A DNA stretch of 64,000 nt from Planctomycetota bacterium (lineage in GTDB: Bacteria; Planctomycetota; UBA1135; GCA-002686595), in NCBI GenBank assembly GCA_947484275.1, contig CANKOY010000001.1:62001-126000 (forward strand). Reading direction: 5' to 3'. Positions 44,386 through 53,136 of the stretch are shown one piece after another. Within the stretch, counting starts at the first letter, position 1. Each line of letters opens with the position of its first letter. The translations under genes and the position numbers were made by a program. The notes below the pieces were generated by a model. The model was not told the DNA's origin. It was given only the letters and a program-made list of their open reading frames with translations, and searched no databases.

Positions 44386-44961
44386 TCAATGCAGGCGAGC
44401 AGAGTTGAGTTGACTGCGCAGCGCTTCCAAGCGGCCCAGCGCGGAGACGTCGAGCATGCGGTTGTCCACCAGGACCCGCACGCCAGCGAGCAATTCGGGC
44501 ACGACGCGGGCGCTCAAGGAAACTTCCTTCTTGAGCGCAGCGCCGAGGGCCACGGAGAGTTCAGCCAATTCGCCGGGGGCCATCGGACGCGCCGATTCGA
44601 CCTGACCTTCCACGGCGCCGCGCTCCAAGAGCAGGCAGCGCTTGAAGGCCGCCGGCAGTTCACGCAGTAGTTCGATGCGGCGTTTGTCGGCCACCAGTCG
44701 CAGGAAGTTCCCAGTGATGGTGGAAAGCCCCTGTGCCACGCGTTCGATGCGCGCGCGCTTGTCGCCGGCCGTGACCCGCGCGTCGAAGATCCAGCCAGAC
44801 TCGGCCTCGCTCGCCAGGAGCGCCTCGATGCTCGCCATGTCGCGGGCCACGCTCTCGAGCTGGCCCTTCTCGCGCGCGAGTTGGAACAACGCATTGGCGT
44901 AGCGCGCCGCCACGGGGCCGACGCGCGCCGAAGACTGGGAGGATTGGAGTGAGCCGCTCAC
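44386..44961 (-). CDS. atpH: ATP synthase delta subunit
   Basis: This 191-residue peripheral stalk subunit joins F1 to subunit b. It has the OSCP-type helical N-terminal domain (RYANALFQLAREKGQLE) and the C-terminal GVRVLVDNRMLDVSALGRLE, matching the G-x-x-V-x-x-x-x-x-x-D signature. The GTG start at 44961 lies four bases after the atpF stop. The first 14 residues are Ser-rich and poorly conserved. Confidence 0.92.
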   Translation of the reverse strand: MSGSLQSSQSSARVGPVAARYANALFQLAREKGQLESVARDMASIEALLASEAESGWIFDARVTAGDKRARIERVAQGLSTITGNFLRLVADKRRIELLRELPAAFKRCLLLERGAVEGQVESARPMAPGELAELSVALGAALKKEVSLSARVVPELLAGVRVLVDNRMLDVSALGRLEALRSQLNSARLH

Positions 44962-44965
44962 GGGA

Positions 44966-45517
44966 TCAGGCCTTCGAGCCGGTCTTCATTTTCTGCATCA
45001 TGTCGCCCACGAGACGTCGATCGTCCTCGCCGCCGACATTGCGTTTGAGCACGGCGCTGGCCGCGGACATGGTCAGGTCGACGACTTCGCCGCGGATCGT
45101 GGCCAGAGCCTTCTCGCGTTCGACGCCGATCTCGCGTTTGGCCTGCTCGAGCAGCTTGCCCGCCTCGGCGCGCGACGCGGCTTCCACTTGCTTGCCCACG
45201 GTCTCCGCGCGCGCGCGGGACTCGGCCACGATGCGTCCGGCCTCGGCACGAGCCTCTGCCAGCTTGGCTTCAACTTCGACCTTGGCGCGCTCGGCGTCCG
45301 TGGAGGCCTTCTGGGCCGCCTCGATCGCGCGCTCGGCACGACCGTCGCGCTCGTTCAGCGCCTTCGTGATCGGCCCCATGACGAACTTCCAGATCACCGG
45401 CAGCGCCAGCAGGAAGATGATCAGGGTCCAGACGAAGTTGCCCATGTGGGACAACTCCAGTGGGTTGAATCCCCCGCTGTGCTGATCCTCGAGGAGCAGT
45501 GGAAGCATCGCAATCAT
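44966..45517 (-). CDS. atpF: ATP synthase b subunit
   Basis: This 183-residue peripheral stalk subunit has one membrane helix (about residues 26-45, FVWTLIIFLLALPVIWKFVM) followed by a long charged Ala/Glu/Arg coiled coil. That is the expected layout. The start at 45517 is the longer of two ATG codons, and the second is three codons in. A hairpin lies in the 100 base gap between atpE and this gene. Confidence 0.92.
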   Translation of the reverse strand: MIAMLPLLLEDQHSGGFNPLELSHMGNFVWTLIIFLLALPVIWKFVMGPITKALNERDGRAERAIEAAQKASTDAERAKVEVEAKLAEARAEAGRIVAESRARAETVGKQVEAASRAEAGKLLEQAKREIGVEREKALATIRGEVVDLTMSAASAVLKRNVGGEDDRRLVGDMMQKMKTGSKA

Positions 45518-45564
45518 GGACAGGGCATCCGTTGTTGGTTGCAGGATGGGTTCGCCCAGGGCGC

Positions 45565-45587
45565 TCGCGGACGACGCTCGTCCGCGA
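45565..45587 (-). promoter_or_regulatory. perfect hairpin in the atpE-atpF intercistronic gap
   Basis: CGCGGACGA and TCGTCCGCG pair perfectly over nine bases with a three-base loop; a flanking T-A pair makes ten. It lies 31 bases after the atpE stop and has no T-run. It looks like an mRNA-stabilising or processing hairpin and not a terminator, because atpF to atpC follow in the same direction. Confidence 0.6.
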
Positions 45588-45617
45588 AAGCACGCCCCGG
45601 AAAACCCGCTCGCAGGA

Positions 45618-45905
45618 TCAACCGAGGGCGATCAGGAGCGTCACGACCACGCCGAACAGGGCCACGCCCTCGACGAAGGCCGCGAAGATGATCGACGAGC
45701 CGCGGATTTCGCCCGAGGCTTCCGGGTTGCGCGCGATGCCTTCGTTGGCGGCCGCGCCGATCTTGCCGATGCCGAGGCCGGCGCCGATCGCCGCGACTCC
45801 GGCGCCGATTCCGGCACCGAGCTTGGCCAGACCGGGACCGTCGTTGAATTTGGCAAGTTCGATGGCGGCATCGCTCGCGGACTGGATCATTTCGGGGAGC
45901 ATCAT
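45618..45905 (-). CDS. atpE: ATP synthase c subunit
   Basis: This 95-residue proteolipid forms the rotor ring. Two membrane helices are present: the first with the GAGIGAGVAAIGAGLGIG small-residue pattern (residues 30-47), the second with ion-binding E79 in AAFVEGVALFG. The polar loop has ARNPEA. The first helix lacks the glutamine, and the second lacks the Ser/Thr next to the glutamate, that mark sodium-binding rings, so proton coupling is likely. AGGAG lies six bases before the ATG at 45905; a second ATG follows immediately. A hairpin lies downstream. Confidence 0.95.
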   Translation of the reverse strand: MMLPEMIQSASDAAIELAKFNDGPGLAKLGAGIGAGVAAIGAGLGIGKIGAAANEGIARNPEASGEIRGSSIIFAAFVEGVALFGVVVTLLIALG

Positions 45906-45985
45906 TGATTTCTCCTGGGGGGCGGCCCGTGGCCGCTCGACACTGAATGGTGGTTGAAAAGGCGGTGGAAGATCGACCCGAGCTG

Positions 45986-46900
45986 TCAGTGCTCGGGGTG
46001 GACGGAAGTCTGGATGAACAGGATCGAAAGCTGGGTGAAGATGAACGCCTGCAGTACGGCGACGAAGGCTTCGATGATCATGATGAACACCGCGAAGCCG
46101 ACCGCCAGGGGCGTCACGCCCCAGCCCACGGCGTCGCCGTTGGCCTTGGCGAAGAAGAACACCAGTCCAAGGAACGACAGCACGACCATGTGACCGCCGT
46201 TCATGTTCGCGAACAGACGGATGGTCAAGGCGAAGGGCTTGATCACCAGGCCGACGATTTCGATCAGGAACATCAGGGGCCAAAGCGCGAGCGGCACATG
46301 CGGAACGAGGTTTTTCCAGAACGCGAGCGGGCCCTGCACGACCATGCCGCACACGAGCATCGCGAACAGCGTGATCGTCGACAGCGCCGCGGTGACCCAG
46401 ATGCTGGCGGTGGCCGTCGCGCCTCCGGGCACGAGGCCCAGGAGGTTCATGAACAAGATGAAGAAGAACAGCGTCAGGAAGAACGGCAGGAACTTCTGTC
46501 CGCGCTCCTTGCCCATGGACGCAAAGACCATCTCGTCGCGAACCCAGGACGCGAAACCCGCGAAAGTGCGCGTGACAACGTCGCCACCGCCGCGGGCCAG
46601 GTGCGCGGGCACTCCCGAGAAGCCGACGATGATCAAAAGCACCGCGGCGATCTGGAACAGTTGCAGGTTCGTGACGACCAGCTGAACTCCTTCAGCTGCA
46701 TGGTCCATGTCGAAGATCGCGGGAAGGCTCGGGACGGCGAACGAGACCAACGGATGGTGCGATCCGTCCACGAGCGCCGCCGGAATCAAGTGCATGAACA
46801 ACGTCGTGAAGACGTTGCCCGTGTCGTGAGCGGGCACGAAGAAGAAGCAGAGTGCCACCGGCACAAGGACGATCGCCGCAATCAGGGTCCAGCGGAACAT
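45986..46900 (-). CDS. atpB: ATP synthase a subunit
   Basis: This 304-residue membrane subunit forms the proton path. It has about six helices; the essential arginine is R228 in KPFALTIRLFANMNGGH. The N-terminal extension of about 80 residues, with a first helix and a loop rich in His and Pro, is typical of several environmental phyla. It starts three bases after the atpI stop. The longer frame ending at the c subunit is unrelated. Confidence 0.95.
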   Translation of the reverse strand: MFRWTLIAAIVLVPVALCFFFVPAHDTGNVFTTLFMHLIPAALVDGSHHPLVSFAVPSLPAIFDMDHAAEGVQLVVTNLQLFQIAAVLLIIVGFSGVPAHLARGGGDVVTRTFAGFASWVRDEMVFASMGKERGQKFLPFFLTLFFFILFMNLLGLVPGGATATASIWVTAALSTITLFAMLVCGMVVQGPLAFWKNLVPHVPLALWPLMFLIEIVGLVIKPFALTIRLFANMNGGHMVVLSFLGLVFFFAKANGDAVGWGVTPLAVGFAVFIMIIEAFVAVLQAFIFTQLSILFIQTSVHPEH

Positions 46901-46903
46901 GAT

Positions 46904-47311
46904 CTAGGCCGTCCTCCGGGATCCAAGAGCAGGCGCTCGGGCCTGTGCCAGCAGACGTGAGAGATCCAAAGTCGAGAGCGGCAGCACGATCACCACGGCA
47001 GCCGCGTACGCCAGAAGAAACGCGCGCCAGTTCAGGGCATTGGCCACCGGCTCAACCATGCTCAGCGTCAGAGCGAAGACGCCCAGGGCGCCAAGCTTGA
47101 TTGCAAAGCCCTCCATCTGAGCGCGCATCACGCGCTCCGGCCGGTAGCGCATGCAGTGGGCCTGCCAGGCGACGGAGAGCCCCGAAAGCGTGGCACCGAA
47201 CGTGAAACCCGCGAACGCACCCCAGCCCTGGGCTCCCCCGAGTCCCCAGCCTACGACGGCACTGACGAGCACGCCGACGGCGAGGCCGAGTGTGGTCTTG
47301 GGCAGGATCAT
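46904..47311 (-). CDS. atpI: ATP synthase subunit I-like membrane protein
   Basis: This 135-residue protein has four membrane helices, first in operon position before atpB. Subunit I proteins assist c-ring assembly or magnesium supply. Sequence conservation in this family is low; position, size and helix pattern carry the call. The first helices have the glycine-rich VGVLVSAVVGWGLGGAQGWG. The gene follows atpZ by 30 bases. Confidence 0.75.
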   Translation of the reverse strand: MILPKTTLGLAVGVLVSAVVGWGLGGAQGWGAFAGFTFGATLSGLSVAWQAHCMRYRPERVMRAQMEGFAIKLGALGVFALTLSMVEPVANALNWRAFLLAYAAAVVIVLPLSTLDLSRLLAQARAPALGSRRTA

Positions 47312-47341
47312 GAACGGTTGGGACGGAGGTGTGGCGAGATT

Positions 47342-47578
47342 TCAGCGCGGCGGCCGCGGGGGCGGCACCGAGCGCACGATGGCGATGAGCGATCCAAAGA
47401 AACCCAGGAAGGCGCCGCCGATCAGGAGCCAAGGATGTGTTCCAAGGCGCCCGTCGAGCCAGTGCCCGCCCCAGGCCATGAGACCCACAGATGCCGCGAA
47501 CTGCAGGCCCAGCGCGCCGTAGCGGGATAGCCCGTCGTCGCGCCTCGGTCGGCCCGGTTCGAAGCCCAGTGAGGACAT
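47342..47578 (-). CDS. AtpZ/AtpI-family membrane protein, first gene of the atp operon
   Basis: This 78-residue protein has two membrane helices with the family pattern (LQFAASVGLMAWGGHWLDGRLGTHPW, key residues G, W and LDG). A short loop and IGGAFLGFFGSLIAIVR follow. These AtpZ-type proteins precede atpI or atpB and are linked to divalent cation supply to the ATP synthase. The promoter for the operon should lie in the 282 bp between this gene and the divergent ndk. Confidence 0.82.
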   Translation of the reverse strand: MSSLGFEPGRPRRDDGLSRYGALGLQFAASVGLMAWGGHWLDGRLGTHPWLLIGGAFLGFFGSLIAIVRSVPPPRPPR

Positions 47579-47860
47579 GAATTCCGCCCGTGCACCGGTC
47601 GGACTTGTCGCCTCCGCGAGGAGTTTCCAAGCCCCCAGTTCACGTTCGGGGGCAACAATGTAGTCATCGCGCCAACAGGGTCAAATGTCGGGCGAAAAAA
47701 ATCCGCAATGCCGTGAGAGTGCCCACCGAGGCACGGCCGACGGCGCAGCGAATCGACAGCGCGGGGACCGTCGGCTACCCTGCTTCGCTTTTAATACGGT
47801 TCAGGCCCCCGACGGGGTGACCCCAGTCCCGTACGCCGTCACTCTCGCCCACAAATCGAC

Positions 47861-48331
47861 ATGGAACGCACCCTAGTCCTGCTCAAGCCCGACGCCGTCC
47901 AACGTGGACTGATCGGCAAAATCATCAGCCGCTTCGAGGACAAGGGCCTCAAGATCGTCGGCCTGAAGCTGCGTCAGTTCCCCGCATCCGTGCTCGAGCA
48001 GCACTACGCCCCCCACCGCGAGCGCCCGTTCTTCAAGAACCTGGTCAAGTTCATGGGTTCGAGCCCCGTGGTCGCGATCGCACTCGAGGGCAAGGACGCG
48101 ATCGAGGTTACGCGCAAGCTGATGGGCAAGACCAACGCTCGCCAGGCCGAGCCGGGCACGATCCGCGGCGACCTGGGCATGTCGTTCTCCAACAACCTGG
48201 TCCACGGATCGGACAGCGCGGAGTCGGCGAAGACCGAGCTAGCGCTGTTCTTCGGCGCACCCGAAGAAACCGTCGCCTGGGAGCCGTCGAACCTAGGTTG
48301 GATCTACTCCATTGAGGAAGAACTCCGCTGA
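47861..48331 (+). CDS. ndk: nucleoside diphosphate kinase
   Basis: This 156-residue enzyme moves the γ-phosphate of ATP to other nucleoside diphosphates. It starts MERTLVLLKPDAVQRGLIGK. The phospho-accepting histidine is H115 in NNLVHGSDSAESA. The length is slightly above the usual 140-150 because of a C-terminal extension. The gene is divergent from the atp operon and overlaps or abuts the RqcH-like gene downstream. Confidence 0.96.
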   Translation: MERTLVLLKPDAVQRGLIGKIISRFEDKGLKIVGLKLRQFPASVLEQHYAPHRERPFFKNLVKFMGSSPVVAIALEGKDAIEVTRKLMGKTNARQAEPGTIRGDLGMSFSNNLVHGSDSAESAKTELALFFGAPEETVAWEPSNLGWIYSIEEELR

Positions 48332-48381
48332 ATCTCGCTGCTTCGCAGCTCCAGGAACTCGTCGCCGAGATAGCGCCCATC

Positions 48382-49896
48382 GTGATTGGCGGGCGAGTCC
48401 TGGACGTGCTCGCGGTTCCGCCGCGCGATCTGGTCCTGGTGCTCGAACCTGAGGGAGCGTCCGAGGAACGCGCGGCGCCGCTGCGCCTGGTGCTCAGCGC
48501 CGACCCGGACGGCCCGCGGGTGTTCCTGCGCACGGAGCGCGTCCCGCGACACGCTGGGCCACTGGGCCCCTTCTTCCGTCAGGTGGCTGGCGAACTCACG
48601 GGCGCGCGGTTGACGCGCCTCGAGCAAGTGGCCGCGGACCGCATTCTGCGCCTGGAGTTTGGCGGTGCGCCTTCTGGCGAGCGCCGAGTTCTTTTCGCCG
48701 AGTTCGTCGGACGCCACGCCAACCTGCTGCTGGCGGGACCCGGAGAAAAACTCCTGGACTGGCTCGTTCCTCCGCCGCCTTCGGGCGCCAAGCCCCAGCG
48801 CCTAGCCTTGGGTTCGGCATGGGTCGCGCCGCCGGGCAGGCCCCACGCCGGGGCCGAGGTGCTTCCGCTTTGCGATGCCATCGCCGCGCCTGAAGAGCCC
48901 GCGCCGGCGTGCTTTGGCGGGCGCGCCGCTCCTCTGTCTTGGCGCGTGGAGCAGACCCTGGGGCAAATCCTGCGTGTCATGGCTCGCGAGCGCGCGGCCC
49001 GCGATCTGCGCGAGCGGCTGCAGCGCAAGTTCGACCGCGCCCGAGGTCTGGTTGCAGGACTCGAACAACGCCTGCAAGCCGTGGAAGGTTCCGAGCGCGT
49101 GCTGCAGGACGGCGAACTGTTGAAAGCCAATCTCTCGCGCATCGCACGCGGGGCGAAGTCGATCGAAGTCCAGGATTGGTTCGCCGATCCACCGACAACG
49201 CGCAGCATCTCCGTGGATCCGCGGCGCTCGCCCCAGGAGAACTTGAATGCGATTTTCGAGCGCTACCACAAGCTCGAACGCAGCGCCGCGAGCGTGCAGC
49301 ACGAACTGCAATTGGCGCGCGCGAAGGCACTCGCCCTTGAAAACTCCTTGGGTCAGCTGAGCGCACCGGAGAGCAACCCCGCCGAGATCGAATCCGCTGC
49401 GATCGCAGCCGGTTGGATCGATCCTCCCCAGGAGCCCGACGAGCGCAAACGCAAGGATGCGCCGGCGCGCAAGCCCTTCCGTGAATTCAAAGCCCTGCGC
49501 GGCGGCTCGATCCTCGTGGGGCGCACGGCCAAGGACAACGACGAACTGACTCTGCGCCTCGCGCGCGGCAACGACCTCTGGCTGCACACGCGCGACACAC
49601 CTGGCAGCCATGTGATCTTGCGCCTCGAGCGCGGCGCCGAGCCCGATCCTGAGGAAGTGCTCGACGCCGCAACCCTGGCGGTGCACTTCTCGCCCCTTGC
49701 GGAAGCAACCAAGGCGGCGGTCCACGTGGCCCGGCGCAAGCAGGTGCACAAGCCCCGCGGGGCCAAGCCCGGGCTGGTGGCGCTCTCCGGAGGCAAAACT
49801 CTCGAAGTGCGCATGCAACCGGAGCGGCTTCGGCGGTTACTTTCCTCCCTGCGGGCAACCCCCGGAACCCAAGAGTCCCCACCGCAGGACGCCTGA
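48382..49896 (+). CDS. RqcH/NFACT-family ribosome quality control protein
   Basis: This protein of about 504 residues binds obstructed 50S subunits carrying peptidyl-tRNA and adds alanine tails. The NFACT-N domain includes VAADRILRLEF with the DR pair used for tRNA recruitment. A coiled-coil middle (about residues 200-330) follows, then the NFACT-R domain (SILVGRTAKDNDELTLRLA, NDLWLHTRDTPGSHVIL, HKPRGAKPGLVAL). The GTG at 48382 is the first standard start, but the NFACT-type sequence continues 18 codons further upstream (LNLAASQLQELVAEIAPIV). That suggests a CTG start at 48328, overlapping the ndk stop by four bases. The call is firm; the start is not. Confidence 0.9.
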   Translation: MIGGRVLDVLAVPPRDLVLVLEPEGASEERAAPLRLVLSADPDGPRVFLRTERVPRHAGPLGPFFRQVAGELTGARLTRLEQVAADRILRLEFGGAPSGERRVLFAEFVGRHANLLLAGPGEKLLDWLVPPPPSGAKPQRLALGSAWVAPPGRPHAGAEVLPLCDAIAAPEEPAPACFGGRAAPLSWRVEQTLGQILRVMARERAARDLRERLQRKFDRARGLVAGLEQRLQAVEGSERVLQDGELLKANLSRIARGAKSIEVQDWFADPPTTRSISVDPRRSPQENLNAIFERYHKLERSAASVQHELQLARAKALALENSLGQLSAPESNPAEIESAAIAAGWIDPPQEPDERKRKDAPARKPFREFKALRGGSILVGRTAKDNDELTLRLARGNDLWLHTRDTPGSHVILRLERGAEPDPEEVLDAATLAVHFSPLAEATKAAVHVARRKQVHKPRGAKPGLVALSGGKTLEVRMQPERLRRLLSSLRATPGTQESPPQDA

Positions 49897-49943
49897 GCAC
49901 CCCACGCTCGACCCGATTCGCTCACTCTCCCGAAGTTCGCCCC

Positions 49944-50954
49944 ATGCGCATCTTGCAACTGCTTCGTTCCGTCGATCGCACCTGCACTGCGCTCGCTTGC
50001 AGCGCCGTCCTGATCCTTGGCTCATGCGCATCGAGCCCGCCCGAGCCTGATCCCCAGAAGATGTTGGAGCTCTATCGCGAACAGGCGCTGGGCTACTACG
50101 AAGCGGGAGCCCTGGAGCAGGCCGAGGATCAGGTGCGCAAGGGACTGGACATCGACCCCGACGACGATCTGCTCAAGTTGATGCTCGGCTGGTGCCGCCA
50201 GCGTCGCGGAACGCGCGACGATTTGTTGGTGGCCGAACGCGTTTTCCGCGATCTCGCGCCGCGCGAGGATTACCGGGCGCTACTTGGTCTGGGGGAATGC
50301 CTCGAGCGCAAGGGCGTGCTGTACACGGAGTCCGCGGAGAAGATTCTCTCCGGCAAACTAGAGACCGACTCGCCCGATCCCGTCAAGCGCGCCGATGAGC
50401 TGCGCGGGGACGCGCTGGAATTCTGGACCGAAGCGCTGACGCACTATCGCGCGGTCTTGGAATCAAAGCCCACGGAGAGCCAGGCAATGGCAGGCATGCA
50501 TCGGACCTTCGCCCTGATGGGGCGCACAGAAGACAGCTTGGAGTGGGCTGAAAAGTTGCTCACTCAGGTCGAGGCTGAGGTTCAGTTCTGGCAGACACAG
50601 TTGAAGCGCACGGATGTTCGCGCCGCCGAGGAAGCGCGCCTGCGGTCGCGCATGAACAACACACGCGAACTGACCGTCGGGACGCACCTTTCGGCGGCCT
50701 CGCTGCTCGTAAAGCTCGGGCGAAAGACCGAGGCGGCCTCGCACCTCGACCGCGTGGTGCTCCTCGACCCGTCGAAAGCCGCGGCCTACAGCCGACGCGG
50801 GCAGATCCTGTTCGAACTCGGCCGCTTTGAGGAGGCCAGCGCCAACTTGGACGACTTCCTGCGTCTGACGGAACTGCCCTTCGATCATCAGGATGTGCAA
50901 CGTGCCTTCCAGACCAAGACGGAGTGCGAGAAACGCCTGGTGACCGCGCGTTAG
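49944..50954 (+). CDS. TPR-repeat lipoprotein
   Basis: This 336-residue protein has a lipoprotein signal (LILGSC at residues 23-28). Tetratricopeptide-like helical repeats follow over most of its length (markers YYEAGALEQAEDQV, YSRRGQILFELGRFEEASANL). A charged helical middle lies at about 200-260. It is probably anchored in the outer or inner membrane facing the periplasm and scaffolds an envelope complex. It follows the RqcH-like gene by 47 bases. A specific function cannot be told. Confidence 0.82.
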   Translation: MRILQLLRSVDRTCTALACSAVLILGSCASSPPEPDPQKMLELYREQALGYYEAGALEQAEDQVRKGLDIDPDDDLLKLMLGWCRQRRGTRDDLLVAERVFRDLAPREDYRALLGLGECLERKGVLYTESAEKILSGKLETDSPDPVKRADELRGDALEFWTEALTHYRAVLESKPTESQAMAGMHRTFALMGRTEDSLEWAEKLLTQVEAEVQFWQTQLKRTDVRAAEEARLRSRMNNTRELTVGTHLSAASLLVKLGRKTEAASHLDRVVLLDPSKAAAYSRRGQILFELGRFEEASANLDDFLRLTELPFDHQDVQRAFQTKTECEKRLVTAR

Positions 50955-51355
50955 GGTCCTGAGCTTGCCCGATCCGCGCAGCCCGGCTGAGGCTGCCAGG
51001 CTGGAGGCACTACGTGCGAAGACGAGGTTAGGGCTCGCGCAAGAATAAGTTGGCCATTTCGCCGAGCCATCGTCGCTGCTGGCAAGGCGCACCGACGCAG
51101 GCAACCTCGATGGTTTCCGAGGAGGTGCAACGCAGCCAGCGGCTGCGAGGGCCGGCGAAATGGTCAAGTTATGCTTGCGCGGGCCCTTAGTGCGCTTCGC
51201 GCCCTCGACAATGCGGGCCCGAATTCAAGGTCAGCCCTGGGCGGGTCTCGCTGCAAGTTCGGGAGTGGGTGCGCTGCATCAATGGGAGCAGTGCCCACTC
51301 AAGACAGGGAGGCGCAGGTGCGCCGACTAGTTCGTTGTGCTTGCGCGCCGCGTCA
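50955..51355. other. intergenic region holding a large palindromic repeat
   Basis: This 401 bp gap separates convergent genes (TPR lipoprotein and PDZ protein). Apart from the palindrome at 51031-51186 I see no gene or RNA. The short open frames have no recognisable product. Confidence 0.5.
51031..51186. repeat. 156 bp imperfect palindrome, MITE-like
   Basis: The outer 38 bases (51031-51068, starting GGGCTCGCGCAAGAATAAGT) match the reverse complement of 51149-51186 at 32 of 38 positions. Pairing continues inward with gaps, as GCTGCTGGC ... GCACC against GGTGC ... GCCAGC, down to CCTCG/CGAGG. The whole element folds into one long hairpin on either strand. It lies between two convergent genes. 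Size, shape and place fit a non-coding mobile repeat or a large bidirectional transcription barrier. I did not notice a second copy in the window. Confidence 0.7.
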
Positions 51356-52390
51356 CTAGATGCCGCGCTTCCCGGCTGATGATGGCAGTTGCAGGGGCAG
51401 TGCTTTGCCGCGACCGTCCTTGGCCGGATGCCAAGTGCGTGTGGAGAGGGTTCCGTCGACGTCGCGCAGTTCGACGTCGATCGATCGCTCAGGCGCGCGC
51501 TCGCGCAGGGCGGCGCTGATGTCGTCGCGCGTGAGCAGCGGACGACCGTTCAAAGAAGTCAACGTCTGGCCACGCGCGAGGCCAAGTCGCTCCGCCACAG
51601 AGCCAGACTGCACGCCCATGATTCGCAGCCCTGAGGGATCGCCCGCCACATCCGACGGCTCGCTGACGTAGACACCGAGTACGTCCGTGCGCGGTCCCGC
51701 GGAAAATCTCGGCTCGATTTCGAAGCCTGGCAGTCGCAGTCGGGTCACCGCGACACCCGCACCGCCCTGCACATGTTCGGACAACTCGGGATGGGCCTTC
51801 AGCAACTCCTCAATGGTTGAGGCGGAATACACCTGTTCCTGCTGCTCGCCGTTCACGTCGCGGGTGACGCGAGCTTTGACGCCGTCAGGTCGCAGTTCCA
51901 GTTGAAACTGCTCCGATCGCGCGGTGATCCCCGGGCCTAGGGTCATTCCGCGAATGGCGGGTGCGCGCATGAATCCAGAAATTGAGCCCAAGCCCTTCCG
52001 GTCGGAAAGCAGCTGCCGGTGCAAGTCCTCAAGGGGGTCGCCGCTCAAACCACTGGCGGGATCCGTTCGCCGATTGCGATCCACCTCGCGCAGGGCCAGG
52101 CGGCAGGTCCAGGCGAACTCGCAGTCTTCGAGATCCTTCGACCACTCCTGCAACTGCGCGCGCAATTCACTGGACACGCGGGCGCTCTCGACGAGCGATT
52201 CGAATTCCCCCTCGCGCTGGTCGAGATCGGAGTTCGTCAGTCGCTCGCGCCATTGGGCGGGGCTCTTGACGTCCTGAACTGGCGCCTGAGCCAGCAGGGT
52301 GATGGTGTGCCCATTGCTGTGGGCGGGAAAACTGAAAGCGACCAGCGCCAGGCAAGGGGCCGCCACGTGATTCCATCCGAAAAACTTCAT
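51356..52390 (-). CDS. secreted PDZ-domain protein
   Basis: This 344-residue protein has a signal peptide (residues 1-27, starting MKFFGWNHVAAPCLALVAF), a charged helical region, and a C-terminal PDZ domain (about 255-330; GVQSGSVAERLGLARGQTLTSLNG). No protease triad is visible. The ATG at 52390 is chosen because it gives the signal peptide; a longer frame starts in the spacer. It is the third gene after an ECF sigma factor and its anti-sigma factor, 143 bases downstream and in the same direction. It may be an envelope sensor or effector of that system. The function is unknown. Confidence 0.78.
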   Translation of the reverse strand: MKFFGWNHVAAPCLALVAFSFPAHSNGHTITLLAQAPVQDVKSPAQWRERLTNSDLDQREGEFESLVESARVSSELRAQLQEWSKDLEDCEFAWTCRLALREVDRNRRTDPASGLSGDPLEDLHRQLLSDRKGLGSISGFMRAPAIRGMTLGPGITARSEQFQLELRPDGVKARVTRDVNGEQQEQVYSASTIEELLKAHPELSEHVQGGAGVAVTRLRLPGFEIEPRFSAGPRTDVLGVYVSEPSDVAGDPSGLRIMGVQSGSVAERLGLARGQTLTSLNGRPLLTRDDISAALRERAPERSIDVELRDVDGTLSTRTWHPAKDGRGKALPLQLPSSAGKRGI

Positions 52391-52533
52391 GCTGCTAGCA
52401 CCTCTCGTTGTCTCACTGGCGGTCCGTGCGCAACGCCGCGGCGGCGAAACGCGCCCTGACATAGTCGGGGCCTTTTCAGCGGACTCGCCATGGGTTCGCC
52501 ATGGATTCGATGGGTCTGCACCGATCTCGATCT

Positions 52534-53136
52534 TCAACGCAAGCCGCTGTCGCCCACGAGCGCGTTAGGCGCACCCGCCCCACCCTCATGCCACCAGGGA
52601 CGCGAAAGGTCGCGCAGGCGCTCGTCACCGGGCCCGGCGGGCCGCAACATCCCCGTGGGAATCTGGACCTGGGGCGCGGGTGTTGAAGCGAGGTTGGGCG
52701 CCTCGACCGCGGCGGAATTGACGCTCTCGACCGCGACGACTCCGGGGGGCGCGCTGACGCTGTCCATGGGATCCATGGACCAGCGCACTGAAATCACCAC
52801 CAGTGCCGCAGCCGCGATAGAGATTGGAATCCAGCGGCGGACGGCCGGCCACATTCCACCGCGCGCAGCAGCAGAGCTTTGGGAGCGTGTCTCGGCGGCC
52901 AAGCGCTCGCGCAAGGCTGGCCAAAGATCCACGGACTGCATTTCGGCGGCGGTCTGTGCTCCGAGCACTGCGATACGCTCCCGCGCCGCCCGAACTTGCA
53001 TCAATTCGTTCTGGCATGTCGCGCATTGCTCGAGGTGACGCTCGAGGTCAAGGCTCAGGGCCTCCTCAAGGTCGCGCCCGGCAAAGAGCGCCAGGTGTTG
53101 GCGTGCCTTCGGACAGTCCATGGTCACTTGGGTCAT
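52534..53136 (-). CDS. zinc-finger anti-sigma factor, membrane-bound
   Basis: This 200-residue protein has an N-terminal ZAS domain with C-x-n-H-x3-C-x2-C (CPKARQHLALFAG; HLEQCATCQNEL at residues 32-43) that holds the ECF sigma factor inactive. A single membrane helix (about residues 99-115, IPISIAAAALVVISVRW) follows, then a disordered periplasmic tail rich in Pro and Ala. The ATG at 53136 overlaps the sigma factor stop by one base (TAATG), so the two are made in a fixed ratio. Confidence 0.88.
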   Translation of the reverse strand: MTQVTMDCPKARQHLALFAGRDLEEALSLDLERHLEQCATCQNELMQVRAARERIAVLGAQTAAEMQSVDLWPALRERLAAETRSQSSAAARGGMWPAVRRWIPISIAAAALVVISVRWSMDPMDSVSAPPGVVAVESVNSAAVEAPNLASTPAPQVQIPTGMLRPAGPGDERLRDLSRPWWHEGGAGAPNALVGDSGLR

